Source of the DNA: Betaproteobacteria bacterium HGW-Betaproteobacteria-14
GTDB taxonomy: Bacteria > Pseudomonadota > Gammaproteobacteria > Burkholderiales > Rhodocyclaceae
NCBI GenBank assembly: GCA_002840845.1
Contig: PHCS01000017.1
Coordinates: 1-58,978 of the forward strand
Direction of reading: 5' to 3'
Length of the DNA stretch: 58,978 nucleotides
Shown here: positions 58,281 through 58,978 of the stretch, piece after piece
How positions within the stretch are numbered: position 1 is the stretch's first letter
How the letters are laid out: each line of letters begins with the position of its first letter
Notes under the pieces: model-generated
Database searches by the model: none
The model's input: the letters and a program-made list of their open reading frames with translations, nothing else
What the model was told of the DNA's origin: nothing
Position numbers and translations under genes: made by a program

Positions 58281-58978
58281 TTACCCCAATGTAGGCATGT
58301 TGAGTCCAGGCGCGGCGGTGGCCGCCACCGGCCAGCGGCTGGTGACGACCTTGCCGCGCGTGTAGAAGCGCACGCCGTCGGGCCCGTGCACATGTAGGTC
58401 GCCGAACAGCGAGGCCTTCCACCCGCCGAAGGAGAAAAAGGCCATCGGCACCGGAATGGGCACGTTGATGCCGACCATGCCGACCTCGATCTCGTTCTGG
58501 AAGCGTCGCGCGGCGGCGCCGTCGCGCGTGAAGATCGCCGTGCCGTTGCCGTAGGGGTTGGCGTTCACCCGCGCGATGGCCTCGTCCAGCGTGGCGGCGC
58601 GCAGCACCACCAGCACCGGGCCGAAGATCTCGTCGCGGTAGATGCTCATCTCCGGCCGCACGCGATCGAACAGCGTCGGGCCAAGAAAGAAGCCCTGCTC
58701 GCTGCCCGGAACCTTCAGTCCACGGCCGTCAAGCACCAGTTCGGCGCCTTCCTTGACGCCCTGATCGATGTAGCCCGCCACCTTGGCGCGATGCGGCGCG
58801 GAAATGACGGGGCCCATGCCGATGCCCGGCGCGCCGCCCGGTCCGACGCGGATGGCCGCGGCCTTCTCCTTCAGGCGCGCCACCAGCGCATCGCCGGCCG
58901 CGCCCACCGCCACCACGGCGGAAATCGCCATGCAGCGCTCTCCGGCCGAGCCGTAGGCAGCGCCGATGAGCGCATCGG
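58281..58978 (-). CDS. mmsA: Methylmalonate-semialdehyde dehydrogenase, C-terminal part
   Basis: A minus-strand gene that enters from the window edge; about 232 residues are present. The catalytic cysteine region G-S-A-G-E-R-C-M-A-I-S is near the edge, followed by G-P-V-I-S, D-E-I-F-G-P-V and F-F-S-F-G-G-W-K. The MmsA-specific C-terminus is intact. The enzyme is a CoA-acylating aldehyde dehydrogenase of valine and pyrimidine degradation. It ends three bases before the hydroxyacid dehydrogenase start. Confidence 0.9.
   Translation of the reverse strand, partial: DALIGAAYGSAGERCMAISAVVAVGAAGDALVARLKEKAAAIRVGPGGAPGIGMGPVISAPHRAKVAGYIDQGVKEGAELVLDGRGLKVPGSEQGFFLGPTLFDRVRPEMSIYRDEIFGPVLVVLRAATLDEAIARVNANPYGNGTAIFTRDGAAARRFQNEIEVGMVGINVPIPVPMAFFSFGGWKASLFGDLHVHGPDGVRFYTRGKVVTSRWPVAATAAPGLNMPTLG

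Overview
The window is GC-rich, densely coded DNA from a Gram-negative bacterium. Twin-arginine signals, GlrK/QseG/GlrR and Mrp-type genes, and overall protein similarity fit a betaproteobacterium, probably Rhodocyclales; this placement is inference. No rRNA, tRNA, CRISPR array, integrase or complete insertion sequence is visible.

Region by region. (1) 1-1551, minus: a sulfur-carrier operon with two YeeE/YedE half-transporters, a TusA-like protein and the start of a secreted protein. (2) 1798-5734: a ribbon-helix-helix protein, a Met/Gly-rich secreted protein, and an arsenic operon (arsR, acr3, a two-cysteine permease, a redox thioredoxin and two possible mini-proteins). arsR starts inside five copies of an 8-bp repeat. 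(3) 5758-18942: a PhnD-like sensor protein, histidine kinase and sigma-54 activator, divergent from a molybdopterin oxidoreductase operon (Fe-S subunit, NrfD anchor, Tat-exported catalytic subunit, TorD chaperone) followed by accessory genes. This layout resembles arxXSR/arx and ttr loci, but the substrate (arsenic or sulfur oxyanion) cannot be fixed from sequence. (4) 18894-21748: an orphan TRAP binding protein and a Kef antiporter. (5) 21955-40120, plus: an ion-homeostasis island with an Mrp-like cluster carrying three large antiporter subunits, a Na/Ca exchanger, a P2-type ATPase, a Na/Pi cotransporter, NfeD plus slipin, a second Kef antiporter and a tandem UspA. (6) 40551-47271: MlaC-like, AI-2E family, OsmB-like and BON/EF-hand envelope proteins, then the glrR-qseG-glrK operon. 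(7) 47573-58978, minus apart from a MarR gene: a PAS kinase, a CheB-CheR-PAS protein, trehalose genes otsB/otsA (OtsA with a membrane-sensor extension), a TauE exporter, a LUD protein, a 2-hydroxyacid dehydrogenase and the end of mmsA.

Two regulatory circuits can be read from the DNA. Two GTTAC-N6-GTRAC palindromes 33 bp apart lie upstream of a near-consensus sigma-54 promoter for the molybdoenzyme operon, the natural target of the linked activator. Pairs of TGTC-N10-GACA sites, the motif known for GlrR, lie upstream of sigma-54 promoters for the BON/EF-hand gene and the mlaC-like gene, next to the glrKR operon.

The most unusual signal is a dispersed bipartite motif, CGCCGT-N10-CTGACTTTC, found by eye in nine good copies plus weaker ones across the window, in intergenic DNA and inside unrelated genes. 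The coding copies read on the antisense strand share one reading frame. It behaves like a DNA-uptake-type or other genome-wide signature sequence.
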